64,000 nucleotides of DNA from JAYVJH01 sp043777595 (GTDB lineage: Bacteria > Bacteroidota > Bacteroidia > Cytophagales > Spirosomataceae). Position numbers and translations under genes: made by a program. Within the stretch, counting starts at the first letter, position 1, and each line of letters begins with the position of its first letter. The notes below the pieces were generated by a model. It had not been told where the DNA came from. It ran no database searches and was given only the letters and a program-made list of their open reading frames with translations. The DNA is taken from positions 1 through 64,000 of the forward strand of contig JAYWHT010000077.1 of NCBI GenBank assembly GCA_043777595.1. The letters are read 5' to 3'. Below, piece after piece: positions 42,755-50,632 of the stretch.

Positions 42755-43630
42755 TTATCTTTTGTTGGTCGTTTTACCAAAACCCAAAGCAAAACCGACT
42801 CCACTCACAATCAACAAGCCCGCCCAAACAAGGCGAGAAGTAATGGTTTCGGACAAAAAAACAACCCCACCCAGAGCGGCAATAATTGGTACTGAGAGTT
42901 GCAAAAGTGCCGCACGGGTGTTTGTCAAGCCTCTGAGAGCCGCATACCAAACGGCATAGCCCACGCCCGAACTCAATGAGCCAGAAATAACGGCATAAAG
43001 CACGCCCTGTGAATTGAAATATGAGGTTGAAAAATTAAATATACTGGCCACCAACACCATCGGTACTGCCATCACAAAATTGGCAGCCGTTGTTTCGAGT
43101 GGGTCTTTGGCACTTTTGCCTTTGAGCGTGTACAAAGCCCAAGCCACGCCTGCCGTTACCATCAGCAACGCTCCCAATGGATTGGGGGCTGATAGCCCAG
43201 GAAAAAGTAAATAAACCAATCCTGCCAAAGCAATAGACAAACCGAACCATTCTGACCAATGCGGTCGTTCACCTTTCAAGACAGTAGCTGAGAGCATAGT
43301 AGTTTGAACTGTGCCAAACAAAACAAATGCACCCATGCCCGAGCTTAGGCTCTGGTAAGCATAAGAAAACGCAATGCCATACAAAAAAAGATAAAAAGCA
43401 GACCACCAACTTACAAGTAGGGGGAGGCTTATTTTTTGTTTAGAAACACTGTTTAGCAACCACAACACCAAAGCCCCCGACACTAACCGAATGGTAATAT
43501 AAGTTGTGGGATCGATTAGTTGGCTGCCCAGAGCTAATCTATTCAGAACAGAATTGGCGGCAAAAGCACAGAGCGCAAAGGTTGTTAGTAGCACAACTCT
43601 CAACTGGCTTGTACTTTTGTTGCCATTCAT
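42755..43630 (-). CDS. EamA/DMT-family transporter
   Basis: A 291-residue inner-membrane protein with about ten helices in two repeated EamA halves. The first half contains NSVLNRLALGS and YAYQSLSSGMGAFVLFGTVQ; the second contains GVAWALYTLKGKSAKDP and LPRL-like GLTNTRAALLQLSVPIIAALGGVVFLSE. Members export metabolites or amino acids. The substrate cannot be told from sequence. It starts 11 bases after the AarF kinase gene, probably in one operon. Confidence 0.88.
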   Translation of the reverse strand: MNGNKSTSQLRVVLLTTFALCAFAANSVLNRLALGSQLIDPTTYITIRLVSGALVLWLLNSVSKQKISLPLLVSWWSAFYLFLYGIAFSYAYQSLSSGMGAFVLFGTVQTTMLSATVLKGERPHWSEWFGLSIALAGLVYLLFPGLSAPNPLGALLMVTAGVAWALYTLKGKSAKDPLETTAANFVMAVPMVLVASIFNFSTSYFNSQGVLYAVISGSLSSGVGYAVWYAALRGLTNTRAALLQLSVPIIAALGGVVFLSETITSRLVWAGLLIVSGVGFALGFGKTTNKR

Positions 43631-43641
43631 AAGTAAGTAAT

Positions 43642-44973
43642 TTAGGCCAACGTCAAGTCTTTTTTGCTCCGCAACCAGTCTGGGCGGGTAGTGCGTACGT
43701 TGGCTCGCAGGTCGTTGAGCATTGAGTATAACCCAAAATAAGTACGGTTGATATACAAGCCGTCTTTTGAGCCTCGTGCCACTTTCGAGTTACGGATTTC
43801 TTCTACTTTCGTCAAGTCTTCGGCAAAAGCATAGACGGAGTCAAAATAGTTATTGTCGCCAAAGTCAAACTCGTCAGTCTTGAAAGGCTTGCCGAGCAGG
43901 AGTATCATTTGGCGGAACAATGCCCCAAAAACAGCTTTATCTTTTGGACTGTCTGATGTTACCAAAAATTCGAGATTATAAAAAATACGATCAGTTTCGG
44001 TGTCTTCATCGAGTGTGTCAGGATTGATGAGTGCAAAATAATTATCATAAAAATAGTCTGGAATGACCTTGACACAACCAAAATCAATGACACCCATTGT
44101 ACCGTCGGCACGCATCAAAAAATTACCTGGGTGTGGGTCGGCATGCACTTGGCGAAGTGTGTGCATCTGAAAATCGTAAAAATCCCACAGTGCTTGCCCT
44201 ATTCTATCTCTTACGTCTTGTGCTGGGTTAGTGTCCAAAAACTCTTTGAGGTGCAGTCCTTCGAGCCAGTCCATGGTCAATATTCTTTTTGAAGAATATT
44301 CGGCATAATATTTCGGAAAAACCAATGCCTCAATATGAGCGCAGGCTTTTGAGATTTCTATTGAGCGGCGCAATTCAAGCTCGTAGTCGGTTTCTTCCAG
44401 CAGTTTGGTTTCTACTTCTTCGGTGTAGCGAGCTACGTCTTTTTCGTTTAGTCCAAAGAGCGTAGTGGCCATTGGTCGTACCATGCGTAGGTCAGAGCTG
44501 ATGCTGTCGGCTACGCCTGGGTATTGGATTTTGACGGCCAGCTTTTTACCATCTTTGTACGCTTCATGCACTTGCCCAATAGAGGCAGCATTGACTGAGT
44601 TTATATCAAATTTATCAAAGAGTTCGCTCGGTGATTTACCAAAATAACTACGAAAGGTCTTGATTACGAGCGGCCCCGACAGCGGCGGTGCCGAATATTG
44701 CGACATCTGAAACCTATCGACATAAGCCCGAGGAAGCACATTTCGGTCCATGCTCAACATCTGGGCTACTTTCAAGGCAGAGCCTTTGAGTTCGCTCAAC
44801 GAGTCATAAATATCAATGGCGTTTTCTTCGTGTAGTTGATCTTTGGTGAGGCTTGGGTCAATTATTTTTTTTACGTTATATTTCAAATAATTACCTCCAA
44901 TCTTGGCCCCAGTTTTCAAAAATTGAGTAGCACGGGCAACTTTGGAGGTAGGGATACTTTCTTGTTGTTTCAT
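43642..44973 (-). CDS. AarF/ABC1/UbiB-family atypical kinase
   Basis: A 443-residue atypical kinase. Diagnostic motifs are NSVNAASIGQVHEA (the Ala-rich loop replacing the usual glycine loop), KLAVKIQYPG (ATP Lys), QVHADPHPGNFLM and MGVIDFGCVK (metal-binding Asp). Family members support ubiquinone or other isoprenoid lipid pathways; menaquinone-using Bacteroidota also carry them. I chose the ATG at 44973 (MKQQES) because the in-frame ATG at 45057 would run through the hairpin at 44991-45027 and into the upstream gene. The gene order TetR-like, AarF, EamA suggests an operon. Confidence 0.9.
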   Translation of the reverse strand: MKQQESIPTSKVARATQFLKTGAKIGGNYLKYNVKKIIDPSLTKDQLHEENAIDIYDSLSELKGSALKVAQMLSMDRNVLPRAYVDRFQMSQYSAPPLSGPLVIKTFRSYFGKSPSELFDKFDINSVNAASIGQVHEAYKDGKKLAVKIQYPGVADSISSDLRMVRPMATTLFGLNEKDVARYTEEVETKLLEETDYELELRRSIEISKACAHIEALVFPKYYAEYSSKRILTMDWLEGLHLKEFLDTNPAQDVRDRIGQALWDFYDFQMHTLRQVHADPHPGNFLMRADGTMGVIDFGCVKVIPDYFYDNYFALINPDTLDEDTETDRIFYNLEFLVTSDSPKDKAVFGALFRQMILLLGKPFKTDEFDFGDNNYFDSVYAFAEDLTKVEEIRNSKVARGSKDGLYINRTYFGLYSMLNDLRANVRTTRPDWLRSKKDLTLA

Positions 44974-44990
44974 GGTGTGTTGGTTGGTTG

Positions 44991-45027
44991 TCAGGGAAGG
45001 CTTCCCTTTGAGGGAAGCCTTCCCTGA
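44991..45027. terminator. Long perfect hairpin, family member 2
   Basis: A 17-base perfect stem (TCAGGGAAGGCTTCCCT and complement) with a three-base TTG loop lies between the TetR-like and AarF genes on the minus strand. The plus-strand side ends in a T tract. Because it sits inside a probable operon, it may dampen rather than stop transcription. Confidence 0.55.
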
Positions 45028-45037
45028 TTTTTGCAAC

Positions 45038-45673
45038 TTATCTATTTTGAAATGCAAATTTGGCTAAGTCAAATACCGAATCTACAACCGACCGGCCCAT
45101 TAGGTCTATGGTGGCGTTTACTGTTTTTTCAATTGCGGTATCGGTTTTTTCAAAGCCCTTGCTTCTGTCTTTTGTCCAAAAATCCAAAACATACATTGTG
45201 TTATTCCAGAGTGCATCGGGGTATCTTTTGGATATAAATGGCCGCATCAGTATTTCGTTGCTCTCACGCCCTTCGGCCAGCAGGTCGTTGGCGTAGCTAT
45301 AAAAAGCATCTTTAAATGGTTTGATTTCGGCTGGTTTTTTGGTCGAAACAGGCTTTTTAAGTTTCTTGTAGGCATACATCACAAAGCTACGGTTGGCTTT
45401 GAGGACTTCGGCCCAAGTATAATAAAAAGCCAGTATTTTTTCTCTGACTGTGTAGCCTTGATAGATATCATCGGCCTCAACTTTGGCTTTGGCTTCTTCA
45501 AAAAACCCCAGCCACAAGTCCATTTCTATTGCCTCAAACGAAGTATAAAAGTCGTAGAGTTCGGCTTCGGCCATTTTTAGTTTTTTGGCAAAAGCAAATA
45601 GCGTAGCAGGCGGGAAGCCATTTTCGAGTACGTGGTCGATATACGCTTTGCGGATTTTTTCTGTTTTTTCCAT
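45038..45673 (-). CDS. TetR-family-like regulator
   Basis: A 211-residue protein. The N-terminal 50 residues (KIRKAYIDHVLENGFPPATLF...LKMAEAELYDFYTSFEAIE) have the helix pattern of a TetR DNA-binding domain, with AEAELYDFYTSF matching the usual recognition helix region (SxxxLYxYFxSK). The C-terminal part is all-helical and resembles the ligand domain of the TetR proteins that accompany AarF kinases in Bacteroidota. It probably regulates the AarF/EamA genes downstream and is divergent from the TonB-C gene. Confidence 0.75.
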   Translation of the reverse strand: MEKTEKIRKAYIDHVLENGFPPATLFAFAKKLKMAEAELYDFYTSFEAIEMDLWLGFFEEAKAKVEADDIYQGYTVREKILAFYYTWAEVLKANRSFVMYAYKKLKKPVSTKKPAEIKPFKDAFYSYANDLLAEGRESNEILMRPFISKRYPDALWNNTMYVLDFWTKDRSKGFEKTDTAIEKTVNATIDLMGRSVVDSVFDLAKFAFQNR

Positions 45674-45774
45674 ACAACGATAACGCTCTTTTAGTCAAAA
45701 ATGTTTCCTAAAAGGAGTTGGAAAATAAATAAAAGAATTGAATATTTACAAAAAATACAAAGCCCATTAGCTAT

Positions 45775-47229
45775 ATGTTTCGTTTTCTGTTTGTTTTATT
45801 TCTTTCGGTCAATTTTGTTTTTGGCCAAACCGTTTATCAAGCCCACGAAGTAAGTAAAGTTGCAGAGCCGCAAGGCGGCAAAGATTATTTACTTCTATTT
45901 ATTGGCGCAAACCTACAAATACCGTTTCAGGCTCGGCTCAAAAATATAACAGGAAAGGTTTTTGTGAGTGGTATTGTCGAAATAGACGGTACGATGTCCG
46001 ACCTCAAAGTTGTACGAAGTTTGCACCCGCTCTGCGACAAAGAAGCCCTACGAATCATGGGGCTTTATAAGGCATGGACACCCGCCCAAAAAGACAGCCA
46101 GCCCGTGAAGCAAGTAACGGTTTTTCCTGTTTTGTTTCCAGACACACCAGTGCTAAACTATGACAGTACAAGCCATAGCACGACCCAATATTTTGATAAA
46201 TTCTTCAAACCAACTACCAATCCCGATAAGTACGCCCACCAATTTGTTGTGCCATTAGACGAAACAGGTTTTGTGGCTGGTGATGTGATTTTTACTGACT
46301 TGAAAACAGAAAAAAGTAGAGTTATTGCGCCTTACGAATCAAAAAAAGAAATACGCCGTTTTTATAACAATGCCTCAAATATAGATTCAGCCGAGGTATT
46401 TACGGTTTCGGCACTTGGCAATGATAATGTACACTACGCACCAGTCGTAACCCAAAAAACCGATGGTACGGTGATTGCATACAAGCTAATGAATACTATT
46501 ACTGAACCAAGTATCGCACTTAATTATTTCCCAAACGGATTGCTTCAAAATAAATATGAAACGGTCGAGGGCGGCAAAATTGAAACAAGTTGGTATCAGA
46601 ACGGCCAAGTTGAACAATTAAAAGAATCTTATAAGAAAGAATCGGCAGAGATAAGCAAAACGTATATTACGAGTTTTTGGGATAAAACTGGCAAACAATT
46701 AGTGAAAGATGGAAATGGCTGGCTTTCTCAGAACATAGGCCAACAAACTGATAACTATAAGCAGGGGGGCTTGACAGAACAAGGCGAAGTTAGAGACGGA
46801 TTAAAAGTAGGCAAATGGACAGGAAAGTGGTCTGATAGCACTTTATTTTATGAAGAAATATACAAAGACGGCGAAATAAAAGAGGCTTTCGCTATTCATG
46901 ACGGCCAAAAAGTACCTTACACCAAAGCAGGAGAACAGGCCGAGTTTAAGGGTGGGACTTCGGCTTTGTTACAATTTTTGGGTCAAAACATAACATATCC
47001 ACGCCAAGCTTCTCGAATGAATATTTCTGGCAAAGTTTATTTGACATTTGTAATAAATACACTGGGGGAAGTTCAAAATATAGTCTTAGTCAAAGGCATC
47101 GGCGGCGGTTGCAACGAAGAAGCCATGAGGGTAATAAGAAACACAACAGGACGATGGAAACCAGGCTTTATGAGAGGTAAAGCCATAAATGTAAAGTATG
47201 ATTTGCCCATTAGTTTTGTTTTAGAATAA
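45775..47229 (+). CDS. Exported protein with two TonB C-terminal domains and MORN-like repeats
   Basis: A 484-residue protein with a signal peptide (cleaved near VFGQ, residue 18). A first TonB_C-like domain (about 40-120, IPFQARLKNITGKVFVSGIV) and a second (about 405-484, ITYPRQASRMNISGKVYLTF, then RWKPGFMRGKAINVKYDLPI) flank a middle with MORN-like strands (SIALNYFPNGLLQNKYE, TSWYQNGQVEQL, VGKWTGKWSDS). No transmembrane anchor other than the signal is seen, so it is not a classical energy transducer. It may act in the periplasm. The HPr-kinase-like gene begins 7 bases after its stop. Confidence 0.72.
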   Translation: MFRFLFVLFLSVNFVFGQTVYQAHEVSKVAEPQGGKDYLLLFIGANLQIPFQARLKNITGKVFVSGIVEIDGTMSDLKVVRSLHPLCDKEALRIMGLYKAWTPAQKDSQPVKQVTVFPVLFPDTPVLNYDSTSHSTTQYFDKFFKPTTNPDKYAHQFVVPLDETGFVAGDVIFTDLKTEKSRVIAPYESKKEIRRFYNNASNIDSAEVFTVSALGNDNVHYAPVVTQKTDGTVIAYKLMNTITEPSIALNYFPNGLLQNKYETVEGGKIETSWYQNGQVEQLKESYKKESAEISKTYITSFWDKTGKQLVKDGNGWLSQNIGQQTDNYKQGGLTEQGEVRDGLKVGKWTGKWSDSTLFYEEIYKDGEIKEAFAIHDGQKVPYTKAGEQAEFKGGTSALLQFLGQNITYPRQASRMNISGKVYLTFVINTLGEVQNIVLVKGIGGGCNEEAMRVIRNTTGRWKPGFMRGKAINVKYDLPISFVLE

Positions 47230-47236
47230 TTATACC

Positions 47237-48016
47237 TTGAAACTCCACCCAACTCGTATTTACCGCAAAGGAGAGCGTGCCTATTTTGGTGGCTCGCTCA
47301 ACGATGCCATTTTGCATTGGCCAAACATCGCCGACTATCACGTAGTTGGTGGCCATACATTGACCATTGACCCAAAAATAACAGACGAGGGCATACTCAA
47401 ACTCTTTACCGAAGCCGAGGCAACGGGGCTTTTGTTGTTGCAGCAAGGCCATTTTTTGCTCCATGCCAGTTCGGTCTTAATCAATGGTCAGGCTTTTGTT
47501 TTTTGTGGTACGCCAGGTGCGGGCAAGTCCACTACGGTAGCGGCTTTTGTGAAGGCAGGCCACGCCCCATTGGCCGATGACATGACTGTCATAAAATTTG
47601 ACCAAAACCGCCACCCTTTTGTAGTGCCGCAGGGGCCAAATATCAAAATTTGGGAAAATACTGCAAATCTTTTAAACTTCGACAAGTCGAAACTTAGCCC
47701 TTGTTTTGAAGGCCACGACAAGTTTTATTATAGTTTTGAAGGCAAATATCCCGCCGAACCTGTACCGTTGGGCGGTATATATTTATTACATCGCTCCAAC
47801 CGCTTTGCTCAAAATCAGCCATTGGCTTTTGGCCAAGTGCCTTTTGAACTCAGCAAGTATTTTCCGCTGCCACATCAGTTACTCAAAGGTGAGTATCTCC
47901 AAAAGCACTTTATTGAATGTTTGAACATAGCCAAAAACGCCCCCATCGTGCGCCAGAGGCGGCCAGAGGGCTTTGAGAATTTAATGAGATGGGTGGGTAT
48001 AGTAGCAAATAAATGA
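47237..48016 (+). CDS. HPr kinase-like protein
   Basis: A 259-residue protein related to HPr serine kinase. The N-terminal part contains LLLQQGHFLLHASSV with His76, followed by a P-loop GTPGAGKS (91-98) and a Walker B-like APLADDMTVI (111-120). These match the family of small HprK-like kinases, some of which occur in lasso-peptide clusters and phosphorylate the peptide. No HPr gene is nearby. The start is unusual: TTG at 47237, because the frame is closed by TAG 13 bases upstream and no ATG exists before the P-loop. It lies 7 bases after the TonB-C gene. Confidence 0.75.
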   Translation: MKLHPTRIYRKGERAYFGGSLNDAILHWPNIADYHVVGGHTLTIDPKITDEGILKLFTEAEATGLLLLQQGHFLLHASSVLINGQAFVFCGTPGAGKSTTVAAFVKAGHAPLADDMTVIKFDQNRHPFVVPQGPNIKIWENTANLLNFDKSKLSPCFEGHDKFYYSFEGKYPAEPVPLGGIYLLHRSNRFAQNQPLAFGQVPFELSKYFPLPHQLLKGEYLQKHFIECLNIAKNAPIVRQRRPEGFENLMRWVGIVANK

Positions 48017-48038
48017 AAAATTCTCACTACTCACTCTC

Positions 48039-49310
48039 CTACGCCGCTGCTTTGAGAATATGAATCGCCGAACGCTCGAACTGCTGGCGGGCATAGTCAA
48101 GGTCAATCGTAAAATCTTTGATGTCGGTACGAGACGGTAGCTCAAACATAGCATCGTTTACGATAGACTCACAAATAGAGCGCAAGCCCCTTGCACCGAG
48201 TTTATAGATAAGAGCCTGCTCAACGATATATTCGAGTACTTCGTCCGAAAAATGTAACGTTACGCCCTCCATTGCAAACAGTTTTTGGTATTGTTTGGTC
48301 AGTGCGTTTTTGGGTTCGGTCAGTATTTCACGTAGCGCATCGTGATCGAGTGGGTTGAGGTATGTCAGCACGGGCAAGCGGCCTATGAGTTCGGGAATTA
48401 GCCCAAACGACTTCAAGTCGGGTGCTGTAACGTAGCGAGTCAAATTGCCTTTGTCAAATATTTCGGCAATGCGCTGGTCGTTTGAGAAACCAATCGGGCG
48501 GCTATTGATGCGCTTGGCAATATGCCGCTCGATGCCGTCAAATGCCCCACCACAAATAAAGAGTATGTTTTCGGTATTGATAGGTGTCATTTTTTGGTCG
48601 GGGTGTTTGCGCCCTCCCTGCGGTGGTACATTTACCATTGAGCCTTCCAGCAGTTTGAGTAATGCTTGCTGCACACCTTCACCGCTTACGTCTCGGGTTA
48701 TAGATGGGTTATCGCTTTTACGAGCAATTTTATCAATTTCGTCAATAAACACAATACCCCTTTCGGCGGCTTCGATGTTATAATCAGCGGCTTGGAGTAG
48801 GCGTGTCAATATCGACTCAACGTCTTCACCCACATATCCTGCTTCGGTGATAACGGTAGCATCGGCAATACAAAACGGTACTTGCAGCAACTTGGCAATA
48901 GTGCGTGCCAAATAAGTTTTTCCCGTTCCTGTTTCGCCAACCATAATGATATTCGACTTTTCGATGCTAATATCGTCGTCTGTTTTGGGCTGCATCAGTC
49001 GTTTGTAATGATTATAAACGGCTACCGTCAGCGTGCGTTTGGCTTCGTCTTGGCCGATGACATACTGGTCCAAATAGCCTTTCATTTCTTTGGGCTTGAC
49101 AAGTGTAAACTTTGGGGCGGACTTAGTTTTTTCTTTTGGTTTTTCTTTCTCTTTTTTAGGCGCCAATTCTTCCTGAACGGCTGTATGTCCTTGATCTATG
49201 CAAAAATTGCAAATGTGGGCATCGATACCCGATAAAAGTAGTTGAACTTCATTTTTGCGTCTGCCACAAAATGAACAATTTACGCCCGAAGTATCTTGAT
49301 TTCTTGCCAA
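48039..49310 (-). CDS. clpX: ATP-dependent Clp protease ATP-binding subunit ClpX
   Basis: A 423-residue AAA+ unfoldase that feeds substrates to ClpP. The N-terminal zinc domain has Cys12, Cys15, Cys34 and Cys37. The AAA+ module has Walker A GETGTGKT, pore loop GYVGED, Walker B IVFIDEIDKI and LIPELIGRLP. The IGF loop that docks ClpP is present (SRPIGFSND). Length is normal. clpP is not adjacent. A canonical promoter lies 27 bases upstream. Confidence 0.98.
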   Translation of the reverse strand: MARNQDTSGVNCSFCGRRKNEVQLLLSGIDAHICNFCIDQGHTAVQEELAPKKEKEKPKEKTKSAPKFTLVKPKEMKGYLDQYVIGQDEAKRTLTVAVYNHYKRLMQPKTDDDISIEKSNIIMVGETGTGKTYLARTIAKLLQVPFCIADATVITEAGYVGEDVESILTRLLQAADYNIEAAERGIVFIDEIDKIARKSDNPSITRDVSGEGVQQALLKLLEGSMVNVPPQGGRKHPDQKMTPINTENILFICGGAFDGIERHIAKRINSRPIGFSNDQRIAEIFDKGNLTRYVTAPDLKSFGLIPELIGRLPVLTYLNPLDHDALREILTEPKNALTKQYQKLFAMEGVTLHFSDEVLEYIVEQALIYKLGARGLRSICESIVNDAMFELPSRTDIKDFTIDLDYARQQFERSAIHILKAAA

Positions 49311-49336
49311 TGGTCTGATTTTTAGTGATTAGGGGG

Positions 49337-49370
49337 CAAAATTACAAAATCAAAACCGCAAAGCCTCAAT
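49337..49370 (-). promoter_or_regulatory. Bacteroidota-type promoter of clpX
   Basis: On the minus strand, TAATTTTG (plus coordinates 49337-49344) is an exact TAnnTTTG -7 box. ATTG (49367-49370) lies 22 bases upstream as a near match to the -33 TTTG element. Confidence 0.65.
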
Positions 49371-49461
49371 TATTGATTAAATGGTTCAGAAATTTAAGTA
49401 GTGATGAGTGATAAACGATGAATTATAAATTTACGGTTCTTAGTTGATTTATACGGGTTTG

Positions 49462-49492
49462 CCGAAGCCATCGCTCCAAGCGATGGCTTCGG
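49462..49492. terminator. Long perfect hairpin, family member 3
   Basis: A 14-base perfect stem (CCGAAGCCATCGCT and complement) with a CCA loop lies between the clpX promoter and the end of the SGNH hydrolase gene. It has the same CTCCAAG apex as the hairpin at 25370. Confidence 0.55.
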
Positions 49493-49548
49493 TTCGGCTT
49501 CAAGCAGCATTTCCGTAGAAATCATAGTAGAACCAAATTTACTTATGG

Positions 49549-50247
49549 TTACTTGGTCTGTACCAAAATAGGCTTTATCACAGCCGTCCAGCGGCGGTAG
49601 CCTTCGGGGTTCATGTGGAGGCTATCTTTCAAAAATATACTTCCGTCAGGTCGCCCATTTGCCATTAGCATCGTTGCTGAAACATCAATGTAGCCGTGTT
49701 TTTTATCGGTTTTAATAAACTCTTGAATCAAGCCATTGGCTTCGCTTGCCTCTTTCCAACGATTCCAGCGTGCAGGTGAGGGTTTGAGACCTACAAAATA
49801 TATTCGAGCTTTGGGTAATTTACTACGAATCTGTCGTACAAGTAGCACGTACGCATCTCGGGTTTGGGCTGGTGTTTTGGGTTTAGAGCCATACATATCG
49901 TTTTCACAATAAATTACTACTGTTTTGGGTTTATATTTCAAAATCGTCTGCTCGACATAATAACTCACTTCGGGCAACGTCGAACCACCAAAACCACGAT
50001 TGATGACAGGCAATGGCGCAAGGTCTTTTTCGGCATTTTTCCAAAAATAAAAACTTGAACTTCCTGCCAATACAATACCCCCTGCGGCAGGCATCTGTAA
50101 TGAATCTTGTTTTTCGTAATTTCTGATGGTGCTTTCAAATCTATCCAAGGCATAGTCTGGCTCAAAAGCTGGTGCAGTGGCCGTGTAGTTAGGTCGCTGG
50201 CAAGCCGCCAACGACAGGATTATGATAACGATTACTGATTTTTTCAT
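49549..50247 (-). CDS. SGNH/GDSL-family hydrolase lipoprotein
   Basis: A protein of about 232 residues. I chose the ATG at 50247, which begins a lipoprotein signal (MKKSVIVIIILSLAACQRP, Cys16). SGNH blocks are visible: IVLAGSSSFYFW (nucleophile Ser region), NRGFGGSTLPEV (Gly), VIYCENDMYG (Asn block) and the closing DSLHMNPEGYRRW with the Asp-x-x-His pair. Probably an esterase or acetylhydrolase in the periplasm or at the outer membrane. A TAnnTTTG promoter box lies about 110 bases upstream. Confidence 0.85.
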   Translation of the reverse strand: MKKSVIVIIILSLAACQRPNYTATAPAFEPDYALDRFESTIRNYEKQDSLQMPAAGGIVLAGSSSFYFWKNAEKDLAPLPVINRGFGGSTLPEVSYYVEQTILKYKPKTVVIYCENDMYGSKPKTPAQTRDAYVLLVRQIRSKLPKARIYFVGLKPSPARWNRWKEASEANGLIQEFIKTDKKHGYIDVSATMLMANGRPDGSIFLKDSLHMNPEGYRRWTAVIKPILVQTK

Positions 50248-50280
50248 TTTTTGTATAAATCTACTTTTTTCGGTTATCAA

Positions 50281-50632
50281 TTAAGTAATGGGTAGTCCTA
50301 TAAATGTAATGCTCAGAACGCCGTTGCATGGTGTTTTCACCTGCAACACAACCTTACAAAGATAGGACAACTAAGTAACGAAAAGTGTTGTAATTAGTTA
50401 ATAATCAAACATCTAAAATAAATTAAAACTTTGTTTATTTATACGCAACCATTGAGCCAAAGCTGCTGGCGATGAGTTTGTTGTTTTCAGACTAAAATCA
50501 AAAGTACAACGTTTAGTCGAAAACTTATGCTGATAGATTATTTATAAAATAATTTTACCAATATTTTATATCAATAAATCTATAAAAAAGCACGTATTTG
50601 CGGCTTCAAACTAATTTCTGTAAATATTCACT
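50281..50632. other. Gap between divergent SGNH hydrolase and fadH genes
   Basis: This 352-base interval holds a minus-strand promoter box (50357-50364), an imperfect hairpin at 50323-50347 (GTTGCATGGTG/CACCTGCAAC with one bulged base) in the hydrolase leader, and AT-rich sequence before fadH. I see no gene in it. Confidence 0.45.
50357..50364 (-). promoter_or_regulatory. Promoter -7 box for the SGNH hydrolase gene
   Basis: TATCTTTG on the minus strand is an exact TAnnTTTG match. The -33 region is not convincing (TTTT only). The predicted leader is about 100 bases and contains the 50323-50347 hairpin. Confidence 0.45.

Noticed and set aside
42671..42895. Short frame after the TspO-like gene
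   Set aside because: It runs into the end of the EamA transporter gene on the other strand, and no start signal or homology was seen.
44974..45057. N-terminal extension of the AarF kinase
   Set aside because: It would translate through a 37-base perfect hairpin and overlap the TetR-like gene; the ATG at 44973 fits the family start.
49381..49440. Possible third copy of the intergenic repeat bracketing the starch module
   Set aside because: It shares AGTAGTGA and AAACGA-like pieces only; the match is too weak to separate from AT-rich chance similarity.
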